From Patescibacteria group bacterium (GTDB taxonomy: Bacteria > Patescibacteriota > Gracilibacteria > JAHISY01): a stretch of DNA of 8,209 bases. Every line of letters starts with the position of its first letter. Within the stretch, counting starts at the first letter, position 1. The position numbers and the translations under genes were made by a program. The stretch lies in the NCBI GenBank assembly GCA_018817365.1, contig JAHISY010000090.1, positions 1 through 8,209 on the forward strand, read 5' to 3'. Of the stretch, positions 1 to 6,500 are shown piece by piece. The notes beneath the pieces were generated by a model that was not told the DNA's origin, made no database searches, and worked only from the letters and a program-made list of their open reading frames with translations.

Positions 1-960
1 AAAGCTTCCGGCAGCGACAACTGGCCGATTACTTGGGCGGATGATGATAATCAATATACCGCGTGGGGCGATGGCTGGGGCTTCAGAGAGAGTGGAGATA
101 AAAAATCACTGGGCGTGTCAAAAGTTTCCGGATCTTCCGCTAGTTCATTCACAGGCACTGACCTTAAAACATGGGACGAGGGTGGAGCAGATGGAGGAAT
201 TGGTAAATCTTATGGCATCTTAAGCGTGGCAGGAACGCTTTATATGTGGATTGGATATGGAGGCGATGGAAGCGGTCCGCGAGCGTGGCAAAATTCAAAA
301 GTATATTCTTCAACTAATCATGGAAGTTCTTGGAGTGGCGCAGGATGGTCTTTCACAGATGACGACATGGCCAATCCAACATTTCTGCAATTTGGAAAAG
401 ATTATGCCGACGCAATTGATAATTATGTTTATATTTACGCGCCCGATATCGCGGGTTTTGATTTGGACATTGGCGATGGCTATGGGGACTATCCGTCTCT
501 GACGCAACAGGGATCAGGAAAAATTATTTTAATGCGCGTGCCCAAAGATAAAATAATGACAGAAAGCAGTTATGAATTTTTTGCCGGTCTTGATGCCAGT
601 GATAATCCGTCTTGGGTGTCTAATTTATCAAGCAGATCTCCTGTGATTACAAGCTCAAACGGAGTCGGATGGACTATGTCCGCGATTTACTATCCTGATA
701 TAGACAGATATATTTTGATGACTGAACATACCGCAAGCCACGCGGGCAATTTAGCGGTTTACGACGCGCCAGAGCCATGGGGACCGTGGACAGTCGTGGA
801 AGAAAACACTGATTGGGGAAATTCCAGTTTAGGGAATAGCACCGCCTTTTTTTGGAATATCTCTCCAAAGTGGATTAATAGCAAAGATTTTACATTGGTT
901 TTCACCGGCTCCCAGTCTTACGATTATTGGAATACTGTGGATTGCACGGTAACGACAGGT
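1..960 (+). repeat. Propeller repeat unit 1 (DUF4185-like), truncated at the window edge
   Basis: First copy of the internal domain repeat, about residues 1-320. It opens with a W-A-D-D-D-N-Q-Y-T-A-W-G-D-G-W-G-F block (residues 12-28) and ends at YDYWNTVDCTV. It matches unit 2 along its whole length, and the stretch encoding ESSYEFFAGLDA (about 559-600) is nearly identical at the nucleotide level too. Unlike unit 2 it has almost no cysteine. Confidence 0.8.
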
Positions 961-2919
961 GGCAGCAGCAGCAGCAGCGGAGGTAGCGGAGGTAGTTGTT
1001 GCTGCTGTTGCGGAAGTGGTGGTGGCAGCAGCAGCGGAGGTAGCGGTAGCATCAAAAGCATCACATGGGATTGCGATTCACTCAAATACCAGGCCGAAGA
1101 GAGCGACGGCTGGACAACGACTTGGTCAAATGACGACAACCAATACACCGCTTGGGGCGATGGCTATGGATTTAGCGAAGACGGAGACAAAGAATCTCTG
1201 GGCGTGTCAAGGATCGAAGGCGATTCTGCTGATTCGTTTACAGGTGCTGACATTTGGACCGGGCACGGGAAAGGCTCCATCTTCAGCGTATCCGGAACGC
1301 TTTATATGTGGGTGTGTGAGGGAGACGAGGGAGACGAGGACAATTGGAGTGGCTGGGAGTGTGCTAAACATTCTAGATTGTATAAATCAACAAACTATGG
1401 GGAGGACTGGAGTAAAGCGGATTGGAATATTACAAGGACTGACAACGGAATATTGACACCAAGTTTCTTGCAAGCTGGAAAGGATTATGGCGAGGCAAAG
1501 GATGACTATGTTTATAGTTACTCAATAGATGACAAATATGGCGATAGTTATACCCTGCCAAACCCGGGAAAAGTTGATTTAATGCGAGTATTAAAAGACA
1601 AAATCATGACGGAAAGCAGTTATGAATTTTTCGCCGGTCTCGATGCCAACGATGAGCCGTCGTGGACAGCTGATGTTTCTCAAAAAACTCCTGTTCTTAC
1701 AAATTCAACAGAAGGCATTGGGTGGACGGTATCCGTAATTTACTATCCGCCGATAGATAGATATATTTTGATTACTGAGCATACCATAAGCCATGGAGGC
1801 AATTTAATAGTTTACGATGCTCCAAATCCGTGGGGTCCGTGGACAGTTGTTGAGAAGAATACTGCCTGGTGTGGTTTTGACACAGTTTTTGGCGGGAGTA
1901 TCGTTCCAAAGTGGATAGATGGCAATGATTTCACATTTGTGTTCTCTGGTCCACAAACTTATGATCGTTGGAATACTGTGACAGGGACGATTGAACTAAA
2001 TAGTTCTTCTATCACCGCCGCAAATTTCGATGCAAATTGGGTCTTTGCCCCAGTTGAATTTAATAGTAATTTATTTCTACCAGTATCGGACAATCAAGGA
2101 AATGAAGCTAATTGCTGCACTTATGTGAAGAAATATGACGGTTCTAGCTGGCCAACGGATTTAACGATGGGAGTCGGGACAGAAGATATTGCTAAATTAA
2201 TTGTTTACAAAAGTAAATTATACGCAATAACTGAATCTAATGATGGAATTTATTATCGTGATACTTCTGGCACATGGATAAAAACAAAAGATTTTGCCGG
2301 TAAAGAAGAAGGTGAATATGGAGCGTTTGACGCGGCAATTTTGAATAATAAGCTTTATACCGGAGTAAGCGGATATTATTCTTCGGATAATCTTAATATA
2401 TTTGAACATAACGGCAGTACTTGGACAATTATTAAAACTTTCCAAAAAAGCGGAGAACGACCTACGGCATGGGCATTAGGCGCTGATGGCTCTAATTTAT
2501 ATGTAGGGATAGCCGGATTTGCACGAGGAACTAGCGGAGACACATCTTTTGATGGAATATGGAAATATGATGGCTCTACATCATGGACGCAGGAAAGTGC
2601 GGTAAAGGCGCAATCTTTTGAAAATGCTTTTGGAACCATGTTCGCGGGCGGCCAAGGGACAATATACAGACGCTCTTCCGCGGGAAGCTGGTCGGAGGTT
2701 TATAATACTGGAGCAAGTTTTGTGCTGTCATTAAAATTAATAGGAGATGCACTTTATGCTGGAACAGAAAATCCTCCTTGTGTATATAAAACAAGCGACG
2801 GCAGCAGCTGGGATGAAGTAGAATGCTTTGGTAGCGGTGATGGTCCGGCATATGTTGGAGAATATCAAGGAGGATTAGTAGTGTCTTATTATGAAGATGG
2901 AAAGGCGTATATAAAGTAA
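1..2919 (+). CDS. Large multidomain beta-propeller protein, 5'-partial (two DUF4185-like repeats plus a C-terminal propeller)
   Basis: The frame is open from base 1 to the TAA at 2917-2919, giving 972 residues; the true start lies upstream, so the GTG at 115 is internal. Two homologous domains (residues about 1-319 and 351-667) share SLGVS, YEFFAGLDA, YDAP-PWGPWTVVE, PKWI and YD-WNTV. These recall the DUF4185 family and the related five-bladed GH43/sialidase-like propellers, from memory rather than a search. Residues 320-350 are a Ser/Gly linker with five cysteines in a row. Residues 668-972 carry about six G-x-x-W repeats and probably form a second propeller. No membrane segment, LPXTG motif or other C-terminal anchor is visible, so any signal peptide or anchor would be in the missing N-terminus. 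The high Ser/Gly/Trp/Tyr/Asp content and the Cys clusters suit an exported protein. A carbohydrate-binding or carbohydrate-cleaving role is plausible, but no catalytic residues could be assigned. Confidence 0.85.
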   Translation, partial: KASGSDNWPITWADDDNQYTAWGDGWGFRESGDKKSLGVSKVSGSSASSFTGTDLKTWDEGGADGGIGKSYGILSVAGTLYMWIGYGGDGSGPRAWQNSKVYSSTNHGSSWSGAGWSFTDDDMANPTFLQFGKDYADAIDNYVYIYAPDIAGFDLDIGDGYGDYPSLTQQGSGKIILMRVPKDKIMTESSYEFFAGLDASDNPSWVSNLSSRSPVITSSNGVGWTMSAIYYPDIDRYILMTEHTASHAGNLAVYDAPEPWGPWTVVEENTDWGNSSLGNSTAFFWNISPKWINSKDFTLVFTGSQSYDYWNTVDCTVTTGGSSSSSGGSGGSCCCCCGSGGGSSSGGSGSIKSITWDCDSLKYQAEESDGWTTTWSNDDNQYTAWGDGYGFSEDGDKESLGVSRIEGDSADSFTGADIWTGHGKGSIFSVSGTLYMWVCEGDEGDEDNWSGWECAKHSRLYKSTNYGEDWSKADWNITRTDNGILTPSFLQAGKDYGEAKDDYVYSYSIDDKYGDSYTLPNPGKVDLMRVLKDKIMTESSYEFFAGLDANDEPSWTADVSQKTPVLTNSTEGIGWTVSVIYYPPIDRYILITEHTISHGGNLIVYDAPNPWGPWTVVEKNTAWCGFDTVFGGSIVPKWIDGNDFTFVFSGPQTYDRWNTVTGTIELNSSSITAANFDANWVFAPVEFNSNLFLPVSDNQGNEANCCTYVKKYDGSSWPTDLTMGVGTEDIAKLIVYKSKLYAITESNDGIYYRDTSGTWIKTKDFAGKEEGEYGAFDAAILNNKLYTGVSGYYSSDNLNIFEHNGSTWTIIKTFQKSGERPTAWALGADGSNLYVGIAGFARGTSGDTSFDGIWKYDGSTSWTQESAVKAQSFENAFGTMFAGGQGTIYRRSSAGSWSEVYNTGASFVLSLKLIGDALYAGTENPPCVYKTSDGSSWDEVECFGSGDGPAYVGEYQGGLVVSYYEDGKAYIK
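958..1050 (+). repeat. Low-complexity Ser/Gly linker with a pentacysteine block
   Basis: Codons for Gly and Ser only, except five consecutive Cys codons at 997-1011 (residues 333-337). The stretch GGTGGCAGCAGCAGC at 958 recurs at 1018, with GGAGGTAGCGG following each AGC run, so the linker looks like a partly duplicated trinucleotide-repeat tract. The Cys block (TGT/TGC) is close to the reverse complement of the AGC run at 964-978, so the two could pair as a hairpin. It joins propeller units 1 and 2. Confidence 0.8.
1051..2001 (+). repeat. Propeller repeat unit 2 (DUF4185-like)
   Basis: Second copy of the domain, about residues 351-667, starting at IKSITWDCDSLKY and ending at DRWNTVTGTIELN. 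The N-terminal NDDNQYTAWGDGYGF block sits 1089 bp after its counterpart in unit 1, while the C-terminal WNTV block is only 1041 bp after its counterpart, so the copies differ by indels. Unit 2 has extra cysteines (in WDCD, VCEGDEGDE, WECAKH and AWCGF), including a pair bracketing an acidic loop at about 1315-1362. Synonymous differences are plentiful, so the duplication is not recent. Confidence 0.8.
1321..1338 (+). repeat. Tandem 9-bp duplication in unit 2
   Basis: GGAGACGAG occurs twice in direct tandem, in frame, encoding GDEGDE inside the acidic loop of unit 2. It is probably a small slippage expansion of that surface loop. Confidence 0.75.
2002..2916 (+). other. C-terminal beta-propeller-like domain of the surface protein
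   Basis: Residues 668-972 contain repeated modules with a G-[ST]-x-W type corner followed by a strand such as K-L-Y-A-I or N-L-Y-V-G. The Trp codons fall at about 2149, 2275, 2422, 2584, 2689 and 2809, a spacing of 35-54 residues. That fits a propeller of roughly six blades of the kelch/sialidase-like kind. It shows no clear similarity to the two upstream units. The ligand is unknown. The domain runs to the last residue, so there is no C-terminal sorting tail. Confidence 0.55.
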
Positions 2920-2958
2920 TCGTAGTAATCCATATTAGTAGTCTTCGGCATAATGATA

Positions 2959-2985
2959 AAAATGGGGTTTACTCGAATCCATTTT
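2959..2985. terminator. Weak candidate terminator after the surface protein gene
   Basis: AAAATGG (2959-2965) and CCATTTT (2979-2985) form a perfect 7-bp inverted repeat with a 13-nt loop, 40 bp after the TAA. The stem has only two G-C pairs and the T run is short, so termination would be inefficient. It is the only terminator-like structure close to the gene end. Confidence 0.3.
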
Positions 2986-3014
2986 CTAAAAAATAATCAG
3001 CCATCTTGTTCCGT

Positions 3015-3151
3015 CGATGAACTTGCAAATCACGATGAATCTTTATCTTCTATTTGAGGTGGGCGGAAGTATCCATCACATAAATTAGTTGTATTTGGAA
3101 TCTTGAGTTTGGGATATTTTCGGTAAGTAAATAGCCACGGCAAGTTCATCG
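3015..3151. repeat. Exact 12-bp inverted repeat with a 113-bp spacer
   Basis: CGATGAACTTGC at 3015-3026 is exactly matched by its reverse complement GCAAGTTCATCG at 3140-3151. A 12-bp perfect pair is unlikely by chance in about 600 bp. It could close a large RNA structure, or be a pair of protein-binding half-sites. The right arm overlaps a local hairpin (3147-3164), so the two pairings exclude each other. Confidence 0.6.
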
Positions 3152-3188
3152 CGAGACTGCGATGCGCGCTTCAAAGTTTCCTGTGCGC
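3147..3188. other. Two adjacent short GC-rich hairpins
   Basis: CATCGC (3147-3152) pairs with GCGATG (3159-3164) around a 6-nt loop. Next to it, GCGCGC (3164-3169) can pair with GTGCGC (3183-3188), with one G-U pair in RNA. No T run follows, so these are not typical terminators. They are the most GC-rich structures in the gap and may belong to an unrecognised structured RNA. Confidence 0.35.
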
Positions 3189-3224
3189 GGAATGCCAACC
3201 CCGTTTATTTCCCTCTTCCAAATT

Positions 3225-3283
3225 AACAAAACTCCCGCTTCGCCTTTTCAAATCTCCGTCTCTGAAACTCGGTTTTGTTTTTC
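3225..3283 (+). terminator. Inverted repeat followed by a T-rich tract
   Basis: AACAAAAC (3225-3232) and GTTTTGTT (3272-3279) are perfectly complementary, and more T follows the right arm. The 39-nt spacer and AT-rich stem make it a poor intrinsic terminator. It could mark the 3' end of a small transcript from 3000-3280, but that is inference. Confidence 0.2.
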
Positions 3284-3307
3284 ATGCAAGTGATTTGCCA
3301 GCACACA

Positions 3308-3324
3308 TCTCTTCTAGAAAGAGA
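3308..3324. repeat. Short perfect hairpin
   Basis: TCTCTT (3308-3313) and AAGAGA (3319-3324) flank the 5-nt loop CTAGA. It lies about 100 bp upstream of the proposed rpoB promoter. No role can be assigned. Confidence 0.35.
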
Positions 3325-3424
3325 GGGGGTTGAAAAAAGAGTTGGGGTGGATTTTTTGAGATCACAAGGTTCTTTAAAATTAAAAAACTGTTTCTGAAAA
3401 AGTCAAGCCAATTTTTCTACACAT

Positions 3425-3453
3425 TTTACAAATCGAAACTCTTCGATTAAAAT
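3425..3453 (+). promoter_or_regulatory. sigma70-type promoter for rpoBC
   Basis: TTTACA (3425-3430, 5 of 6 consensus) and TAAAAT (3448-3453, 5 of 6) are separated by exactly 17 bp. A/T tracts upstream (about 3370-3424) could act as an UP element. Transcription would start near 3459-3461, just after a G/C-rich discriminator (CGCCGG), a feature known from stringently controlled promoters in E. coli. It gives rpoB a leader of about 84 nt. No better -35/-10 pair was found in the gap. Confidence 0.55.
3431..3448. promoter_or_regulatory. Candidate operator dyad inside the rpoBC promoter
   Basis: AATCGAA (3431-3437) and TTCGATT (3442-3448) form a perfect 7-bp inverted repeat with a 4-bp centre. It fills the spacer between -35 and -10 and touches the first base of -10. 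A dimeric regulator bound here would block the polymerase. It does not match CIRCE or the usual LexA/DinR box. Without a known regulator this is a positional argument only. Confidence 0.35.
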
Positions 3454-3474
3454 TCGCCGGCTGATTTTCAGGTA

Positions 3475-3489
3475 ATGAGTGAGTCGTGA
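3475..3489 (+). other. Possible 4-codon leader ORF (MSES)
   Basis: ATG AGT GAG TCG TGA lies in the predicted leader, in the rpoB frame. Its stop falls inside the 5' arm of the leader hairpin. The only purine-rich stretch before it (AGG at 3470-3472) is too close to be a normal ribosome binding site. It may be chance. Confidence 0.15.
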
Positions 3490-3543
3490 GTGAAAAAGCG
3501 CTCCGTTGGGGAGTTTCTACTTTTTCATCTCACCTCATTTTTT
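3480..3543 (+). promoter_or_regulatory. rpoB leader stem-loop followed by a U run (attenuator-like)
   Basis: The left arm 3480-3498 pairs with the right arm 3520-3537 in three helices: 3480-3483 with 3534-3537, 3486-3490 with 3529-3533, and 3491-3498 with 3520-3527. That is 17 pairs interrupted only by a 2-nt and a 1-nt bulge. The loop contains a nested CTCC/GGAG hairpin (3501-3504 with 3510-3513). Six T (3538-3543) follow the stem and abut the rpoB ATG. This is the architecture of an intrinsic terminator/attenuator, or of a structure controlling initiation at rpoB. It also overlaps the rejected GTG start at 3490. Confidence 0.5.
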
Positions 3544-6500
3544 ATGGCTAAAAAATCTTCGTCAAAAAGTTCACCACAAGCCAAAAAAGCTTCTCCGCAA
3601 AAGAAGTCGATTCTCAAATCGACTGTGAAGGCGAAGCTATATAAAATTCCGACTGTTTTGCCGAATGCGCAAACTGCGCGCGCGCGGAATCCGCGGAAGT
3701 TTTTTACTTCGAAAAAATGCGCGGTTCCGCTACCGAATCTTATGGAGACACAGCTCAAAAGTTACAATTGGTTTCTCGGGGAAGGGTTGCATGAGCTTTT
3801 CGACGAGATTACTCCAGTCGTGGATGCGAGTAAAAAAAAGCTCGAACTTCACATTCTCAAACATTCTATCGAAGCGCCAAAATTGACTCCCGCAGAGGCG
3901 AAAGAAAAAAGCGGGACATACGAGGGCACTCTCAAAATTCAAGTTCGGTTGGTCAATAAAGTTACCGGTGAGATCAAAGAACAAGAGGTGTTTTTCGGCG
4001 GCATTCCGCTGATGACGGACAAGGCCACATTCATCGTGAATGGAATCGAGCGTGTGGTTGTTTCACAACTTGTTCGTTCCCCTGGAGTTTTTTTCTCGCC
4101 GAATTCGCTTGCGCCCGGTTACCACGCCGCCAAAATTATTCCGAAACGCGGCGCGTGGTTGGAGCTCGAGACTGACAAGCGAGGGATTATTGCGGTAAAA
4201 ATTGACCGGAAACGAAAAATTCCAATCACCGCGCTCATCCGCGCTTTCACCGGCTGGGATGACGAAAAAATTCTCAAAACTTTCGCGGATGTGGATTCGG
4301 CATCCGGCAAACTTCCTTTCATTGCCACCACTCTCGAAAAAGATCCCGCCGAGACGGTCGATGAGGCGGCTCAGTTGATTTACCAAAAAATTCGACCGGG
4401 CGATCTCGCCACCCCTGATAATGCCAAAGCTCTCATTGAACAGCTTTTCTTCGATTATCGGCGGTACGATATGGGACCGGTCGGTCGCTACAAATTAAAT
4501 AAAAGATTCGGACTAAAAACCCGCACGGATAAAGAGCACCGCGTTTTTCAAATTGATGACCTCGTTCTCATCATCAAACACCTCATCAATCTCAATAATG
4601 GAATCGGCAAGCTGGATGATATTGACCACCTTTCCAATCGGCGCGTTCGTGCGGTGGGTGAGCTTGTCCAAAATAAATTCCGCGTCGGTCTGCTACGCGT
4701 TGATCGAATCGTCCGCGACCGGATGACAGTGATGGATTTGGAATCCGCCGCGCCGCAACAATTAATTAACGCGCGACCGATCACTGCCGCTCTGCGTGAA
4801 TTTTTCGCGAGTTCGCAGCTTTCCCAATTCATGGATCAAACGAATCCGCTCGCGGAACTCGCCCACAAAAGAAGATTGTCGGCGATGGGTCCGGGCGGAC
4901 TTTCACGCGAAAGAGCCGGCTTCGATGTCCGCGATGTGCACACTTCCCATTACGGTCGCATCTGTCCAATCGCCACGCCGGAAGGTCCGAATATCGGTTT
5001 GGTCGTCCATCTCGCGGCGTACGCGCGAATCAACGAGTTTGGTTTCATTGAAACTCCTTATTACAAAGTGGCTCAAGATGCCCCTTTAAATGTTGAAGAA
5101 TTATTAAAAAGACTGGCCAAGCAAGACATCAAAGACGGCAATAGTATTCTCACGCGCGAGGGTGAACCGATTACGCGGGAGGGTGCGAAACAGTTAATTG
5201 CTATCGCGAAGAAAGAAGGACTCGACCGCGCTCCGGTTCGGGCGTACACCATCGCGGATTACGAGTATTTCGATGCGGATGAAGAAGAAAAATTAAAAGT
5301 GGCGCAAGCGAACTCCATCCTCGATAAAAATGGGAACTTCATGCATACGCGCATTTCCGCGCGTGAGGGCAGCAATCCGATTCTCGCCCACGTGAGCGAC
5401 ATAACTAATATTGATGTTGCTCCGCAGCAGATTTTTTCGATTACGACCGCGCTCATCCCTTTCCTCGAGCACAATGATAATACCCGCGCATCGATGGGCA
5501 GCAATATGCAGCGGCAAGCGGTGAATTTACTGAAGCCACAGACCCCGCTGGTGGGCACCGGCGCGGAAGCGATCGTTGCGCAAAATTCCGACCAAGTTAC
5601 GATTGCCGAAGATGATGGGGAAATTACGAGCGTGGACGCCTCACAAGTCACCGTTGTCTACAAGACAGGCAAAAAGAGAATTTATCCGGTTGTGAATTAC
5701 CAACGCAGTAACCAAGGGACTTGCATTATGCAGCGACCGGTAGTGGATTTGAAACAGAAAATCAGAAAAGGCGACATCTTGATCGAAGGCGCGGCGACCG
5801 ATGAGGGCGAGCTTTCGCTCGGACAAAATTTGCTCGTAGCTTACATGAGCTGGGGCGGTTACAACTTCGAAGATGCGGTGATTATTTCCGAGAAAGTGGC
5901 GCGCATGGGGAGATATGACTCGGTTCACATCGAGGACTACGTCGTCGATGTCCGCGAAACGAAGCTCGGGATGGAGGAGGTGACGCGAGACATTCCAAAC
6001 GTGAGCGAAGAAAGATTGAAAAATTTAGATGTCGAGGGGATCATTCAAGTCGGGTCGTATGCGTCAGAAGGAGATATCCTCATAGGTAAAATTACGCCGA
6101 AAGGCGAGACCGAGCTCACTGCGGAAGAAAGGTTGTTGCGGGCGATTTTCGGCGAAAAAGCGAGAGATATGAAAGACACATCCCTGCGTATGCCGGGAGG
6201 TACCGGCGGCAAAGTTATCGACGTGAAAACTTTCACGCGAGATGACGGAGTGGATTTGCCGATCGGGGTCGTTCGCCAAATCCACGTCCACGTCGCGCAA
6301 CGGCGGCAGCTGCAAGTCGGCGACAAAATGGCCGGCCGCCATGGGAATAAAGGCGTGATTTCTGTCATTGTTCCCGAAGAAAATATGCCTTTTCTCCCCG
6401 ACGGGACGCCGGTGGACATCATTCTCAATCCGCTCGGCGTGACTTCCAGAATGAACATCGGGCAGATTCTCGAAACGCATCTCGGCTGGGCGGCGTTGAA

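Larger units (their letters stand above)
2920..3543. other. Long intergenic region between the surface protein and rpoB
   Basis: About 620 bp with no convincing coding sequence on either strand and no recognisable tRNA, SRP RNA, tmRNA, RNase P RNA or CRISPR. The first half (about 2959-3280) has several inverted repeats that could be a structured RNA or gene-end signals. The second half becomes strongly A/T-rich and holds the rpoB promoter and leader. The individual elements are listed separately. Confidence 0.7.

Noticed and set aside
115..117. GTG at 115 as the start of the surface protein
   Set aside because: The frame is open to base 1 and the residues before 115 match the conserved start of repeat unit 2, so it is internal.
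959..1456. Ala/Val-rich frame on + and Leu/Pro-rich frame on - across the linker
   Set aside because: These are alternative readings of the AGC/GGT repeat tract. The Ser/Gly frame is continuous with conserved domains on both sides.
2962..2982. tRNA T-arm-like stretch (GGGGTTTACTCGAATCC)
   Set aside because: The loop lacks the TTC-purine-A spacing of a 7-nt T-loop, and no acceptor stem, anticodon arm or D-arm is found nearby.
3324..3352. G-rich stretch as a possible G-quadruplex
   Set aside because: Only two runs of three or more G are present, separated by a long A-rich stretch, so four stacked G tracts cannot form.
3487..3489. In-frame TGA just before the rpoB frame, as a sign of the TGA=Gly code
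   Set aside because: No TGA is read in frame in rpoB, rpoC or the surface protein, and glycine is always encoded by GGN, so the standard code holds.
3490..3543. GTG at 3490 as the rpoB start, adding 18 residues
   Set aside because: It lies inside the leader hairpin, has no ribosome binding site, and adds a hydrophobic segment that does not resemble RpoB N-termini. The ATG at 3544 gives a typical Lys-rich start.
4063..6480. Minus-strand open frames opposite rpoB
   Set aside because: They are antisense shadows of a strongly conserved essential gene and have no recognisable product.
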